Notes: generated by a model not told the origin, from the sequence alone. A stretch of 64,000 bases of DNA from an uncultured Xanthomonas sp. (GCA_943912265.1 CALTTS010000001.1:186001-250000); one strand, 5' to 3'. Positions 1 to 8,238 are shown, counted from the first letter of the stretch. Translations and numbers: made by a program.

Positions 1-30
1 CTATTCCTCGACGGTAGTCGGGAGCGCGAA

Positions 31-252
31 ATGAACGCCGTCGTCCTCGAATCGACGCTGCACTGCCCGGCGTGCGGGCACGCGAAGACCGAGGTCATGC
101 CCACCGAGGCCTGCCAGTGGTTCTATGAGTGCGAGGCCTGCCACACCGTGCTCAAGCCCAAGCACGGCGATTGCTGCGTCTATTGCTCCTATGGCACCGT
201 GCCTTGCCCGCCCATTCAAGAACGCGGCAAGGCGGACTGTTGCGCCGGCTGA
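31..252 (+). CDS. GDCCVxC-motif small cysteine-rich protein
   Basis: A 73-residue cytosolic protein with no signal peptide. It has a CPACGH pair near residue 12, a CEAC pair near residue 34 and the family-defining GDCCVYCSYG motif near residues 46-55. That motif marks the GDCCVxC family, some members of which carry selenocysteine; here all positions are cysteine. Paired CxxC sites suggest metal or thiol chemistry, and family members are often seen beside metal-resistance genes, but the function is not established. The stop lies 3 bp from the convergent stop of the HTH-type gene on the other strand. Whatever lies upstream is outside the window. Confidence 0.8.
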   Translation: MNAVVLESTLHCPACGHAKTEVMPTEACQWFYECEACHTVLKPKHGDCCVYCSYGTVPCPPIQERGKADCCAG

Positions 253-255
253 ACG

Positions 256-744
256 TCAGCTTTCGAGAGGCGAGAACCCCAGGACTTTGCGCTGCTCGGC
301 CCAGTCGCGCGGCAGAGAATCGTGCCGGCCACGCAGGGTCTGCAGGTTCAGATGGCGGGGCTGGCGTCCGTCCAGGATGGCCTCGACGATGTCGGGGGCC
401 AGCAGGGTCATGCGCAGCACCTCGGCCGCCCAGCCTGGCTCCAGTTTCAGCGCGCGCGCCAGGTCGGCGGTCGTCGGATAGCGCCCCTCCTCGAGCAGCC
501 GCTTCCAGTAGAAGGCCTTGCCGAGCGTCTTGATCATCGGCGCATCCAGGCCGCCCGCGGTCGCGGCGGCGGACTCGGGCGTCGGCGGGATCAGGAGCTT
601 GCGGTTGTGCCTCCGCTTGATCGTCAGGGGCACCAGGGTCACCCGCTGCCCGTCGCTGACGTAGCTGCGCGCATCGTTGCCGACCTCGACGCGGATCGCG
701 CGACGGCGGGAGTTCGGCGTCGGATCGGGAGGCGACCGGGTCAT
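256..744 (-). CDS. HTH-type protein of a recombinase operon
   Basis: A 162-residue protein of unknown function. Its ATG overlaps the recombinase stop as ATGA, so I use 744 and not the longer in-frame start at 774. The C-terminal half reads like a helix-turn-helix region (TADLARALKLE) followed by LLAPDIVEAILDGRQP and a terminal DWAEQRKVLGF segment. I recognise this as a pattern seen in small proteins encoded with serine recombinases of integrative elements. The N-terminal half is basic. It is last in the coupled operon, and an accessory role in recombination or DNA binding is inference. Confidence 0.7.
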   Translation of the reverse strand: MTRSPPDPTPNSRRRAIRVEVGNDARSYVSDGQRVTLVPLTIKRRHNRKLLIPPTPESAAATAGGLDAPMIKTLGKAFYWKRLLEEGRYPTTADLARALKLEPGWAAEVLRMTLLAPDIVEAILDGRQPRHLNLQTLRGRHDSLPRDWAEQRKVLGFSPLES

Positions 745-2171
745 GCCAAGACCTCCTCGGCAGGCGTGCGGCACTCGTCGACCAAGGGATGCGCGCCGAT
801 CTCGGGCCCCAATCCCAGCCAGCCGTCCTCGCGCCAGAGGATGTCGAGTCCGTGCTCATGCAGTTGGACCCGCTCGATCAGCAGCCGCGCGATGCGTTGC
901 TGCTCGGCCGGGAACAACTGCGCCCACACGTCGCCGATGCGTCGCATCGCCACCACCACCTGCGCTTCATCGAGGGCAGCACCGGCCGGGTGGCGCTGGC
1001 ACGCCCGCCAGGTGCCGATCAGCACCTCCGGCGCCGAGAGCGCCGCGTGGATCTGCGTCAACACCGCGTTCTCGATCTCGGCCGCGGGCAGATGCCCGAC
1101 GTCCGGGGCGTCCGGCGCCAGGCTCGCGCCCGCGTTACGACGCTTGTGCAGGTAGGGGACGTAGTAGCGGTAGGTGCGCCCGCTCTTCTTCTTGACGAAG
1201 GTGTGCAGCATGCGCTGGCCGTCGGGCGCGAACAGCAGCCCCGCGAGCAGCGCCGGGTGTTGGGCCCGGTGTTCACGCGGCGCCTGCTTGCGGCGCGCGA
1301 TGAACGCGTGCACGGCGTCCCACAGGTCTTGCGGCACGATCGCTTCGTGTTGGCCGGGATACCACGTGCCGTGGTTGCGGATCTCACCCAGGTAGATGCG
1401 GTTGCGCAGCAGCGCGAAGATGTATTGCTGGTCGATGGGTCGGCCCGTGCGCCGGCGCCCGCCTTGGGTCACCCAGGCCTTGGTGGTGTGCCCCTCGACC
1501 GCCATCTCCCGCACCAGCCGTGCAGCCGAGCCATGCTCGGCGTAGCGCCGGAAGATGTCACGCACGAGAGCGGCCTCGCGCTCGTTGACGACGAGCTTGC
1601 GATCGACGACGTCATAGCCCAGCGGCGGCATGCCGCCCATCCACATGCCCTTGGCCTTGGAGGCGGCGATCTTGTCGCGGATGCGCTCGCCGGTGACCTC
1701 GCGCTCGAACTGCGCGAAGGACAGCAGGATGTTGAGCGTGAGCCGCCCCATCGAGGTGGTGGTGTTGAACTGCTGCGTGACCGAGACGAAGGAGACGCCG
1801 TTGCGGTCGAACACCTCCACCAGCTTGGCGAAGTCCGCCAGGCTTCGCGTCAATCGGTCGATCTTGTAGACGACCACGATGTCGATCCTGCCGGCCTCGA
1901 TGTCGGCGAGCAGCCGTTTGAGCGCAGGGCGGTCGAGATGGCCGCCGGAGTAGCCGCCGTCGTCATAACCCTCCTCGACCGCGATCCAGCCCTCGTGGCG
2001 TTGGCTGGCGATGAAGGCCAGCCCCGCGTCGCGTTGGGCCTCCAGGCTGTTGTACTCCTGGTCCAGTCCCTCGTCGGTGGACTTGCGGGTGTAGACCGCA
2101 CAGCGCCTCGATGGCGTGACGGGACCAGGCGTCGGCATGGTCGACGGGGATGCGGGCCATCGTGATCTCAT
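741..2171 (-). CDS. large serine recombinase (site-specific integrase)
   Basis: A 476-residue large serine recombinase that would cut and exchange DNA at attachment sites to integrate or excise the host element. The N-terminal resolvase domain begins at RRCAVYTRKSTDEG, where the serine of YTRKS is the expected nucleophile, and continues through VVYKIDRLTRS and FAQFEREVTGERIRDK. A recombinase domain with GMWMGGMPPLGYD follows near residue 195, and then a long C-terminal region. The start at 2171 overlaps the preceding stop as ATGA. No frameshift is visible and length is normal for the class, so it may be active. Its attachment sites are not identifiable from this window. Confidence 0.93.
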   Translation of the reverse strand: MRSRWPASPSTMPTPGPVTPSRRCAVYTRKSTDEGLDQEYNSLEAQRDAGLAFIASQRHEGWIAVEEGYDDGGYSGGHLDRPALKRLLADIEAGRIDIVVVYKIDRLTRSLADFAKLVEVFDRNGVSFVSVTQQFNTTTSMGRLTLNILLSFAQFEREVTGERIRDKIAASKAKGMWMGGMPPLGYDVVDRKLVVNEREAALVRDIFRRYAEHGSAARLVREMAVEGHTTKAWVTQGGRRRTGRPIDQQYIFALLRNRIYLGEIRNHGTWYPGQHEAIVPQDLWDAVHAFIARRKQAPREHRAQHPALLAGLLFAPDGQRMLHTFVKKKSGRTYRYYVPYLHKRRNAGASLAPDAPDVGHLPAAEIENAVLTQIHAALSAPEVLIGTWRACQRHPAGAALDEAQVVVAMRRIGDVWAQLFPAEQQRIARLLIERVQLHEHGLDILWREDGWLGLGPEIGAHPLVDECRTPAEEVLA

Positions 2172-2641
2172 GCCGGCTCCTTCTGGCCGTGCTTGGTCTT
2201 GAGGCCGAAGAACGCGGGGCCCGACCAAGGCGTGCCGGTGATGTGGCGGGCGATGGCCGTCAGGCTCTTGAACCGCTGCCCCTGATACTCGAAGTCATTG
2301 GGCCCGCGCACCAGCACCCGGTGCTCGACGTCGTCGAAGAACCGCGTGAGCACGGTGCCCGGTAGCAGCCGACTCGCGTCGCGGCGCAGTTGGCGCGGCA
2401 GGATGCCCGTCTCACCGATCTCCTCGAGCTTGCGGCGGGTCGCGGGCTTCAACCCGCCAAAGGCGCGCTCCTGGATCCTGTAGGCGAGCCGGCTCTCCAG
2501 CCACGTGCGGTGGTGATGCTTGGGCCGCTCCTCGAAGTACTCGTCCCACAGCGCCCAGAGGCTGTCCATCGACAGGTGGGGCAGCTGCGCGACGCGGGCG
2601 GCGATGGTGGTAGCGTCGACTGTGGGTGCGTGTGCCGTCAT
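2168..2641 (-). CDS. DUF2924 family protein
   Basis: A 157-residue DUF2924 protein. Family hallmarks are LWALWDEYFEERP near residue 30, WLESRLAYRIQERAFGGL near residue 47, and the C-terminal core with EYQGQRFKSLTAIARHITG and WSGPAFFGL. DUF2924 proteins are encoded almost always with serine recombinases on integrative elements; the biochemical role is unknown and an accessory recombination or DNA-binding role is plausible. The gene is coupled by ATGA overlaps on both sides, to the 74-aa gene upstream and the recombinase downstream. Confidence 0.85.
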   Translation of the reverse strand: MTAHAPTVDATTIAARVAQLPHLSMDSLWALWDEYFEERPKHHHRTWLESRLAYRIQERAFGGLKPATRRKLEEIGETGILPRQLRRDASRLLPGTVLTRFFDDVEHRVLVRGPNDFEYQGQRFKSLTAIARHITGTPWSGPAFFGLKTKHGQKEPA

Positions 2642-2862
2642 GGGCGAACTCCGTTGTTGTTATCGGGGTTCGCATTCACGCGCTGTGGCCCGCACAAGCC
2701 AAGGCCAACCGAGTCGCTGTCGGTGGCGATATGGCCAGATGGCGGAAAGGGGCGTGCGCGCAGCCGCAGGAGGGCGCAGGCCAGCAGATCGACGATCTCT
2801 TGGTGCGCGTGCCGAGGCCGATCAGCCTCGAGGGCCGGGGAGCGGGGTTCGAGTTCGTGCAT
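2638..2862 (-). CDS. small protein leading the recombinase operon
   Basis: A 74-residue protein with a conserved-looking centre (HQEIVDLLACALLRLRAR). I accept it as real because its stop overlaps the DUF2924 start as ATGA, the same coupling used by the next two junctions. It has no signal peptide or membrane segment. It is the first gene of the four-gene unit; the 97 bp between it and the ImmA stop may hold the promoter. I do not recognise a function. Confidence 0.55.
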   Translation of the reverse strand: MHELEPRSPALEADRPRHAHQEIVDLLACALLRLRARPFPPSGHIATDSDSVGLGLCGPQRVNANPDNNNGVRP

Positions 2863-2959
2863 GGTCGGCGTTCGGATGGAAAACGCCGCTCATGCTAGGA
2901 ATCGAGGGTACTTCGCGTAACGGGTTCTGGCGGGGATGCGCGGGCTACGGCGCCCTGCG

Positions 2960-3889
2960 TCATCGCATCGGGTGCTGGCCTGTCGAGACGAACCGGTCAT
3001 CGCTGTCGTTGCTTTCGCCGTCCTGCCAGGATCGATCCCAGGCGCGCGGCTCGGCACTTTCCAACAGCAGCAGGGTCAGGACGCGATCTCTCGAGGCGTA
3101 GCTGTGCTTGAACTCGCGCAGCTTCATGTAGGGCGCCTCCTCGGGGCACCAGATCGCGGCGGACATCTCGACGCCGTCCCATGCCTGCACGACGCCAGCG
3201 TCGGCGGCGAGCGTGCCGGGTAACGGCTCTTGCGGATCGCCGGTGCGCCGGATGCGCGAGCGCGTCCTGACGGCGCTGCTGCTGCGCCATTCGTACTTCG
3301 CGTAGCCGTTGTCCCAGTAGACCAGGATCGCGCGCTGCGGGGTGAACTTGATGAAGCGGATGCACAGCGCCTCGAACGACACCTGGAAGCGCTGCGCGAT
3401 CGCGCTCAAGGCGTGAAGATCGATGCGCCGATTCGAGATCCAGTCCCGCAGCCGGTCACCTGGCATCAGCAAGTTGCTGGCGAAGTCGTCGGCCTCGCGC
3501 TCGATCAGGCGCATCGTCTCGTGGCCCGAGTAGACGCTCTCCTTGTCACAGTTGAAGCGCGGCTGCCGGTCGCGGTGCAGGACGAAGTGCCCGAGCTCGT
3601 GAGCGATGGTGAATCGCTGGCGCTGCGGGCTGACCGCGCCGTTGTAGGCGATACCCCAGACCTCAGGGTCATCGGGGTCGCGCGCCAGCAGGCCCTCGAA
3701 GGCATCGTCGTTGAACTGCATCGGCGGACGAATTTCCCGAACCCCTTTGCCGTAGGGCGTGGTCGGCAGCATCTGCCGCACGACATCGAGATCGATGGCC
3801 TCGGGCACGTCCGCGCCGTACCATGCCCGCAGCCACTTGTGGACATGGCTGGCAGCAATCGAACCGGTGAGGTGGCGCGCGGTGCCCAA
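2960..3889 (-). CDS. ImmA/IrrE-family metallopeptidase
   Basis: A 309-residue ImmA/IrrE-type zinc metallopeptidase. The active site is FTIAHELGHFVLH near residues 93-105, giving the HExxH zinc-binding and catalytic residues; a downstream EREADDFASNLLMP segment supplies the third ligand region. In integrative elements such proteases cleave the cognate XRE repressor to switch on excision and transfer. It starts with TTG three bases after the stop of the XRE gene, so the two form an operon. The C-terminal third is less conserved and probably senses a signal or the substrate. The repressor-protease relationship is inferred from the family and the gene order. Confidence 0.87.
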   Translation of the reverse strand: MGTARHLTGSIAASHVHKWLRAWYGADVPEAIDLDVVRQMLPTTPYGKGVREIRPPMQFNDDAFEGLLARDPDDPEVWGIAYNGAVSPQRQRFTIAHELGHFVLHRDRQPRFNCDKESVYSGHETMRLIEREADDFASNLLMPGDRLRDWISNRRIDLHALSAIAQRFQVSFEALCIRFIKFTPQRAILVYWDNGYAKYEWRSSSAVRTRSRIRRTGDPQEPLPGTLAADAGVVQAWDGVEMSAAIWCPEEAPYMKLREFKHSYASRDRVLTLLLLESAEPRAWDRSWQDGESNDSDDRFVSTGQHPMR

Positions 3890-3892
3890 TCG

Positions 3893-4234
3893 TCAGTCCC
3901 CGCCCTGGCCCTTGTCGGGGAACATGATCTCGAGCGCCTGCCGGTAGCGCCTCTTCTCCTCCTCCGTCATCCCGGCGTACTCGCGGAAGAAAGCCACGTC
4001 CTCGGGACTGGCCTCGGGAACCTGGGGGATGGGCTCGCCCATGATGTCCTCCATCGTCACGCCCAGCACCTTGGCCAGTGCCTGCACGCGCTCGGCCGAA
4101 GGGCGCTGCCCCTCCTTCATCTCCAGTTCCCAGATGTAGGCCTTGGTGCAGCCGACCGCGTCGGCGACTTGCTGCAAGGTCAATTTCTTCGCCTCGCGGA
4201 ATCGCCGCAGGCGAGATCCAAACGCGGAAGCCAT
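3893..4234 (-). CDS. XRE-family HTH repressor (intact copy)
   Basis: A 113-residue transcriptional regulator. Residues about 6-62 form an XRE/Cro-C1 helix-turn-helix (LTLQQVADAVGCTKAYIWELEM), and an acidic C-terminal tail ends in MFPDKGQGGD. It most likely represses the element's divergent promoter and is the expected target of the adjacent ImmA protease. The first 39 codons plus the upstream promoter lie in a direct repeat; a second, truncated copy lies at 9863-9979. The longer open frame upstream to 4699 is not used, because it would run through the promoter and the transpeptidase fragment. Confidence 0.88.
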   Translation of the reverse strand: MASAFGSRLRRFREAKKLTLQQVADAVGCTKAYIWELEMKEGQRPSAERVQALAKVLGVTMEDIMGEPIPQVPEASPEDVAFFREYAGMTEEEKRRYRQALEIMFPDKGQGGD

Positions 4235-4422
4235 GGCGATGCCCCGTCTCGAATCGACTGTCAGTGTAGAAAACCAGACCGCAAGTATAGCCACGAGATA
4301 CCAAAAAGCGCCAGACGTGCCACGATGATTGACAGGCGGAATGGGGCGGGACACAATCGCGCTGTATCTCGCTGCTTTACTCTGGCGAGATGCCCGTTCG
4401 GTAACCCCGTCGCCGGCCCGCG
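4118..4422. repeat. direct repeat, left copy (XRE 5' end plus divergent promoter)
   Basis: About 305 bp repeated at 9863-10167 in the same orientation, offset 5745. The first 263 bp (4118-4380) are identical. Five mismatches in 15 bp follow, then 27 identical bp (4396-4422). It covers codons 1-39 of the XRE gene, its 5' region and the plus-strand promoter. In this copy the XRE gene continues intact to the left, while the sequence to the right switches abruptly into a broken L,D-transpeptidase gene. Confidence 0.95.
4329..4357 (+). promoter_or_regulatory. sigma70-type promoter (left repeat copy)
   Basis: A perfect -35 TTGACA (4329-4334), a 17-bp spacer and a -10-like CACAAT (4352-4357). It points right, away from the XRE gene. 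In the right-hand repeat the same promoter faces the 417-aa element gene; here it faces only the transpeptidase remnant. Confidence 0.6.
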
Positions 4423-4639
4423 TGCCCGATCCATCGGCGAGCGCCTGGCCTCGCCAACGCCGGATGACAACCGGGTCACCCACGGCTGCATCAACGTGTC
4501 TCCGGCGTTCTACGAGCAGGTCGTCAGCCCCACCTTCGCGCGCGGCGGCGTGTTCTACGTGCTGCCGGACGAAGGCTCGCTGGAGGAGGCGTTTCCGGAG
4601 TTCGCGGGCGCCGGCACCCGGAAGACCGCCGGCGACTGA
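4423..4639 (+). pseudogene. 3' remnant of an L,D-transpeptidase (YkuD) gene
   Basis: From the end of the direct repeat, the plus frame encodes only the C-terminus of a YkuD-type L,D-transpeptidase: ERLASPTPDDNRVTHGCIN, where the Cys of HGCIN is the expected catalytic residue, followed by GGVFYVLPDEGSLEEAFPEF and the natural stop. Everything upstream of the active-site region, including signal peptide and most of the fold, is missing. It cannot be functional and marks a recombination breakpoint at about 4422/4423. Confidence 0.82.
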
Positions 4640-4701
4640 GCGCCGGTGCGTGGCCGCGCGGCGGATGACGCGGCGTCTCCGGTGCGTCGTCCGCAGCATG
4701 A

Positions 4702-4733
4702 AAAAGGCGACCCGGTCGCCCGGATCGCCTTTT
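4702..4733. terminator. bidirectional Rho-independent terminator
   Basis: Stem AAAAGGCGA (4702-4710) with TCGCCTTTT (4725-4733) around a GC-rich loop, giving a run of T on either strand. It sits just after the transpeptidase remnant stop and beyond the end of the minus-strand efflux operon. Confidence 0.75.
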
Positions 4734-4753
4734 CGTTACCGCACCCGCCGAAG

Positions 4754-4972
4754 TCACTTCAGGCCGCGGTTGCGGAGCAGGGCATCGGCGCTCGGCATGC
4801 GGACGCGGAAGGCCTTGCAGCTTTCGGCCGGATCGATATTGTCGGCCAGCACATCCAGCGCGCAGACGATCTCCGATACCCGCGCAGAAGCCGCCCCGGC
4901 CCCGTCCTCCGTGACCGGCCCGTCAGGTGCCGTCCCGCCCCGGGGCGTAGCGCCATACCGCCAGCGCGCCAT
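4754..4972 (-). CDS. hypothetical small protein after the efflux operon
   Basis: A possible 72-residue protein beginning 50 bp inside the 3' end of the ABC permease gene and ending before the bidirectional terminator. Two cysteines (EIVCALD and ESCKAF) and a mixed helical composition are visible, with no signal peptide or membrane segment. I do not recognise it. It may be a real last gene of the operon, the tail of a broken gene, or chance. Confidence 0.3.
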   Translation of the reverse strand: MARWRYGATPRGGTAPDGPVTEDGAGAASARVSEIVCALDVLADNIDPAESCKAFRVRMPSADALLRNRGLK

Positions 4973-6035
4973 ACAGCAGTGTCAAAAAAGCGAGGTTGCA
5001 CAACTCGGGAAGCGCCTCGGCGAAGCTTGCGCCCATCTGGTTGAACTTCACCATCAGGTTGATGCCGGGCGTGGAGGGAACAAGCCTCGCCAGCCACGCC
5101 AGGGGCTGTGGCATCGCCACGGCCGGCCATGAGAGCCCGGACAGGAAGAAGAGTGGCAGCGCGGTGACGAGCATCAGCTGGAAGGGCCGTTCGCGGGTGC
5201 GGAAGAAACTGCCCGCGAACAGCGCGAACGCCACCACCGCGGCCACGTACAGCGCTCCGCCCACCAGGGTACCGGGCGGATTGCCCCCACGCGGATAGTC
5301 CTGGAGCCACATCACCAGACCGTTGTAGTACAGCATGCTGCACACGCCGATCAGCGCGAACGCGGCGGCGATGCCGAGCAGGCCGCGGCGCGAGAACGCC
5401 AGCCGACCCAGGCGTTCGCGACGCGTGCCGGCCATGACCAGTATGCCGATCAGCAGTGTCTGCTGCACGATCAGCTGTGCCACGCCCGGCACCACGGCGC
5501 TGCCGTAACCCTCGCGGGTGTTGAACAGCGGCCGCGCCACCACCTGCAGCGGCGCTGCGCCGGGCGCACCTGCGAAACCTGCCTGCACCACGGCGGCCTC
5601 GCGCGCGAACGCGGCGGCGGCCTCGCCCAAGCCCTCGAGCACCACGCCGCCGCGACCGAGGAACGCACCACTGCCGTACAGCGCCAGTTGCCCCTGCCCG
5701 CCGCGCAGGATCCCGCGTTCGAACCCCGCGGGCACCACCAGCAGGCCCTGCGCTTCACCGCGGGCGATCCTTGGCCGGGCCTCCTCCACCGAGGTCGCAT
5801 CGCCGACGATCCTCACCGCGCGCACCGCGCCCGCCTTGCGCACCAGGGCGCGGCTCATGGCGCTATGGTCGAGGTCGACCACCAGCACCGAATACTGCGA
5901 AGCCACCTGGTGCCGGTAGGCGACCGGGTAGAAGAACGAGTACAGCACCACGGCGCCGATCAGCGTCACCACCGCGTAGCGGTCCGAGAACACGGCGCGC
6001 AGAGTCTCCAGGAAGGCGGCCCTGACCTGGTTCAT
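4923..6035 (-). CDS. ABC-2 type transporter permease (second of pair)
   Basis: A 370-residue inner-membrane ABC-2 type permease. One N-terminal membrane segment (AVVTLIGAVVLYSFFYP) is followed by a large periplasmic loop starting YSVLVVDLDHSAMSRALVRK, then about five C-terminal helices from near residue 190. This is the topology of ABC2_membrane_3 proteins paired with HlyD adaptors. The start overlaps the stop of the first permease gene as ATGA. No ATP-binding subunit is encoded in the operon, so the pair either uses an ATPase from elsewhere or is incomplete. Substrate is unknown. Confidence 0.85.
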   Translation of the reverse strand: MNQVRAAFLETLRAVFSDRYAVVTLIGAVVLYSFFYPVAYRHQVASQYSVLVVDLDHSAMSRALVRKAGAVRAVRIVGDATSVEEARPRIARGEAQGLLVVPAGFERGILRGGQGQLALYGSGAFLGRGGVVLEGLGEAAAAFAREAAVVQAGFAGAPGAAPLQVVARPLFNTREGYGSAVVPGVAQLIVQQTLLIGILVMAGTRRERLGRLAFSRRGLLGIAAAFALIGVCSMLYYNGLVMWLQDYPRGGNPPGTLVGGALYVAAVVAFALFAGSFFRTRERPFQLMLVTALPLFFLSGLSWPAVAMPQPLAWLARLVPSTPGINLMVKFNQMGASFAEALPELCNLAFLTLLYGALAVWRYAPGRDGT

Positions 6036-7219
6036 CGCTGCCCCCAGGAGGCCGGATCGCGCGCTCCGCGCGCATACAGGCGCAGCCCCGCGCCGCCGGC
6101 CACCAGCACGAACAGCAGCAAGGTGCCCAGCAACGACAGCGAGGCCGTCCATGCCGCACCCAGGTCGAGCTGCTGCGCCTGCAGCTTGAGGTAGGCGGTG
6201 AAGGGAAGCAGCTGGCTCCAGACCTGTGCGAACAGCGGCGCTCCCTGCACCGGGAACGTCGCGCCCGAGAACGCCAGCGACGTGCCCGCGTACAGTCCGG
6301 TCAGCGACAGCGACGTGCCCATGTTGCGGGTGGCCCCGACCAGCAGCAGCGCGATGCCGCCGTAGGCCAGGTACATCGCCGCCTGCGCGGCGACCAGCAG
6401 TACCGCGCTGCCGGCCACACCGCCGCGGATCGCCGCCAGCCAGAGCAGCGACAGCGTGCCGTAGGCGGTGAACAGCAGCAGGTACGGCGCCAGCTTGCCG
6501 GCCACTGCGGGCAGCAGGCGATCGCCGCACTCGGCCAGCCATGTGCCCGCGCTGCCGTCACGCAGTTCGCGCCCGAGCGCGCCCACCATCGCCAGGCAAG
6601 CGGCGAGGTGCAGCAGTGCCGGGAACAGCAGGCCGAGCAGGAAGTGCTCGTAGCTGCGTGCGGCGTTGGCCAGCACGGTGGCCTGCACCCGCAGCGGCGG
6701 CTGGCGGACGGCTTGCGCGCCCCGAACCCGCGCCACCTCACCGCGTACGAGATGCGCACTGGTCGCCTGCGCTGCCTCTCCGATCCCCCGCAGCGCCGCC
6801 TGCCCTGCCGTCTGGTGGCTGGCGTTGTAGTAGGCGAAAACAACGGCGCTGCCGCCACGCAGGACCTGGCGCTCGGCACCCGCAGGCACGTGCACCACCG
6901 CGAACGCCCGGAGCGCGCGCACCTCCGACCAGGCCTGCGTCAGGTCCGCCGGCCGCGCGGCCACCCGCAAGGCCGGCACGGCATCGAGCCTGCGGACGAG
7001 TTCGCGGCTGGCCGCGCTGTTGTCATGATCGACCACCGCCACTGGCAGTTCGCGCGGCACGCCGGCCGAGAACATCCAGGCCAGCAGCGCCAGCGCCAGC
7101 AGCGGGATCCACGTGGCCAACGCCAGATCCCAGGGATCGGCGCGCAGCCGTGCGCACTCGCGCAACGCCGAACGGACGAACGCCTCGCGTGCCGTGGGCC
7201 GGGTCAGCGTTGCGGCCAT
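6032..7219 (-). CDS. ABC-2 type transporter permease (first of pair)
   Basis: A 395-residue inner-membrane permease with the same plan as its neighbour: N-terminal helix (IPLLALALLAWMFSAG), periplasmic domain beginning ELPVAVVDHDNSAASRELVR, and a C-terminal block of about five helices. The two genes probably arose by duplication and form a heterodimer. The start at 7219 lies within the last 16 bp of the adaptor gene, so translation is probably coupled. Neighbouring HlyD-like and TolC-like genes indicate a tripartite exporter crossing both membranes. Confidence 0.85.
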   Translation of the reverse strand: MAATLTRPTAREAFVRSALRECARLRADPWDLALATWIPLLALALLAWMFSAGVPRELPVAVVDHDNSAASRELVRRLDAVPALRVAARPADLTQAWSEVRALRAFAVVHVPAGAERQVLRGGSAVVFAYYNASHQTAGQAALRGIGEAAQATSAHLVRGEVARVRGAQAVRQPPLRVQATVLANAARSYEHFLLGLLFPALLHLAACLAMVGALGRELRDGSAGTWLAECGDRLLPAVAGKLAPYLLLFTAYGTLSLLWLAAIRGGVAGSAVLLVAAQAAMYLAYGGIALLLVGATRNMGTSLSLTGLYAGTSLAFSGATFPVQGAPLFAQVWSQLLPFTAYLKLQAQQLDLGAAWTASLSLLGTLLLFVLVAGGAGLRLYARGARDPASWGQR

Positions 7220-8238
7220 GCGAACAGCACGCTCATGCCCGGCCGGAAGCCTGCGACTTTCGCGACCGGCCTCGCGCGCACTTCGAAACTCCTCACGTCG
7301 TAGCCGGCCGACTGCCGGGTCGCGCGCCAGGTCGCGAAATCGCCGGCCGGGCTGATGTGGTAGACCTCGAACTCGACGTCCTCGCGCTCCAGCGCCGGGA
7401 TCGAACCGCGCAGGCGGCGGCCCACCTCCAGGCCCGCGAACTGGTCCTCGCGCAGGTGGAACGCCACCCACATGTGGTCGAGGTCGACCAGGGTGAAGAC
7501 CGGATAGCCGGCCGCCACCAGCTCGCCGGTTTCGACCAGGCGCTTGGACACCTCGCCGGCCGTCGGCGCGCGGCCGCGCACTTCGCTTTCGGCCGCCTGC
7601 ACTTCGGCCACGGCGCCTTCGGCCTGCCGCACCTGCGCCTGCGCGGCGCGCCTTTCCTGTTCGCGGGCGCCGGCCTGCGCCTGTTCGTACAGCGCCTGCG
7701 CTGCGCGCGCCTGCTGCTCGGCATCGATCGCCTTCGTACGGGCCTCGTCGCGCTGCTGCCGGGTGACCACGCCCTCGGCATGCAGCCGCTCCAGGCGCTG
7801 GAAGGTGGAACGCGCCAGTTCGTGTCCGGCTTGGGCGCGCCGCCAGTTGGCCTCTGCTGCGCGGATGTCCTCCACGCGCGCGCCTTCCTCGGCCTTGTCC
7901 GCCAGCGCCTGCGCGGCCGCGAGCGCGGCTTCGGCCTGTCGCTTCTTCGCGGCGATCTCGGGGCTGTCCAGCTCGAACAGTACCTGCCCCGCCTCGACCC
8001 GCTCGCCCTCGGCCACCAGCAGCGCCGACACCCGCGCGGTCACCTTGGCCGACACGTTGATGCTGTCGGCATCGGCCATGCCCTGCACCAGGTCCGCCGG
8101 GCTGCGGAACGCCAGCCACAGGCCGCCGACCAGGATCACGGCAATCACGCCCAGGGCGACAAGGCGCAGGCGACGGCGGCCGGACGGTGCATCCGCAGCC
8201 ACGGGTGGCGGCGGCGGCGACGGAGCGGGTTCATTCAT
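7204..8238 (-). CDS. HlyD/MFP-family periplasmic adaptor
   Basis: A 344-residue membrane-fusion protein. A proline-rich cytosolic tail and one membrane segment (LVALGVIAVILVGGLWLAF) are followed by a biotinyl-lipoyl half (VSALLVAEGERVEAGQVLFELD), a long Ala/Glu/Gln-rich coiled-coil hairpin near residues 90-210, and a beta-barrel half (VETGELVAAGYPVFTLVDLD). It would bridge the inner-membrane permeases to the TolC-like outer-membrane factor. The ATG at 8238 overlaps the end of the outer-membrane-factor gene by 8 bp. I chose it because it directly precedes the membrane anchor; the longer upstream frame is only a shadow of the TolC gene. Confidence 0.9.
   Translation of the reverse strand: MNEPAPSPPPPPVAADAPSGRRRLRLVALGVIAVILVGGLWLAFRSPADLVQGMADADSINVSAKVTARVSALLVAEGERVEAGQVLFELDSPEIAAKKRQAEAALAAAQALADKAEEGARVEDIRAAEANWRRAQAGHELARSTFQRLERLHAEGVVTRQQRDEARTKAIDAEQQARAAQALYEQAQAGAREQERRAAQAQVRQAEGAVAEVQAAESEVRGRAPTAGEVSKRLVETGELVAAGYPVFTLVDLDHMWVAFHLREDQFAGLEVGRRLRGSIPALEREDVEFEVYHISPAGDFATWRATRQSAGYDVRSFEVRARPVAKVAGFRPGMSVLFAWPQR

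Noticed and set aside
1..219. minus-strand open frame opposite the GDCCVxC gene
   Set aside because: No family features; the plus frame has a clear diagnostic motif.
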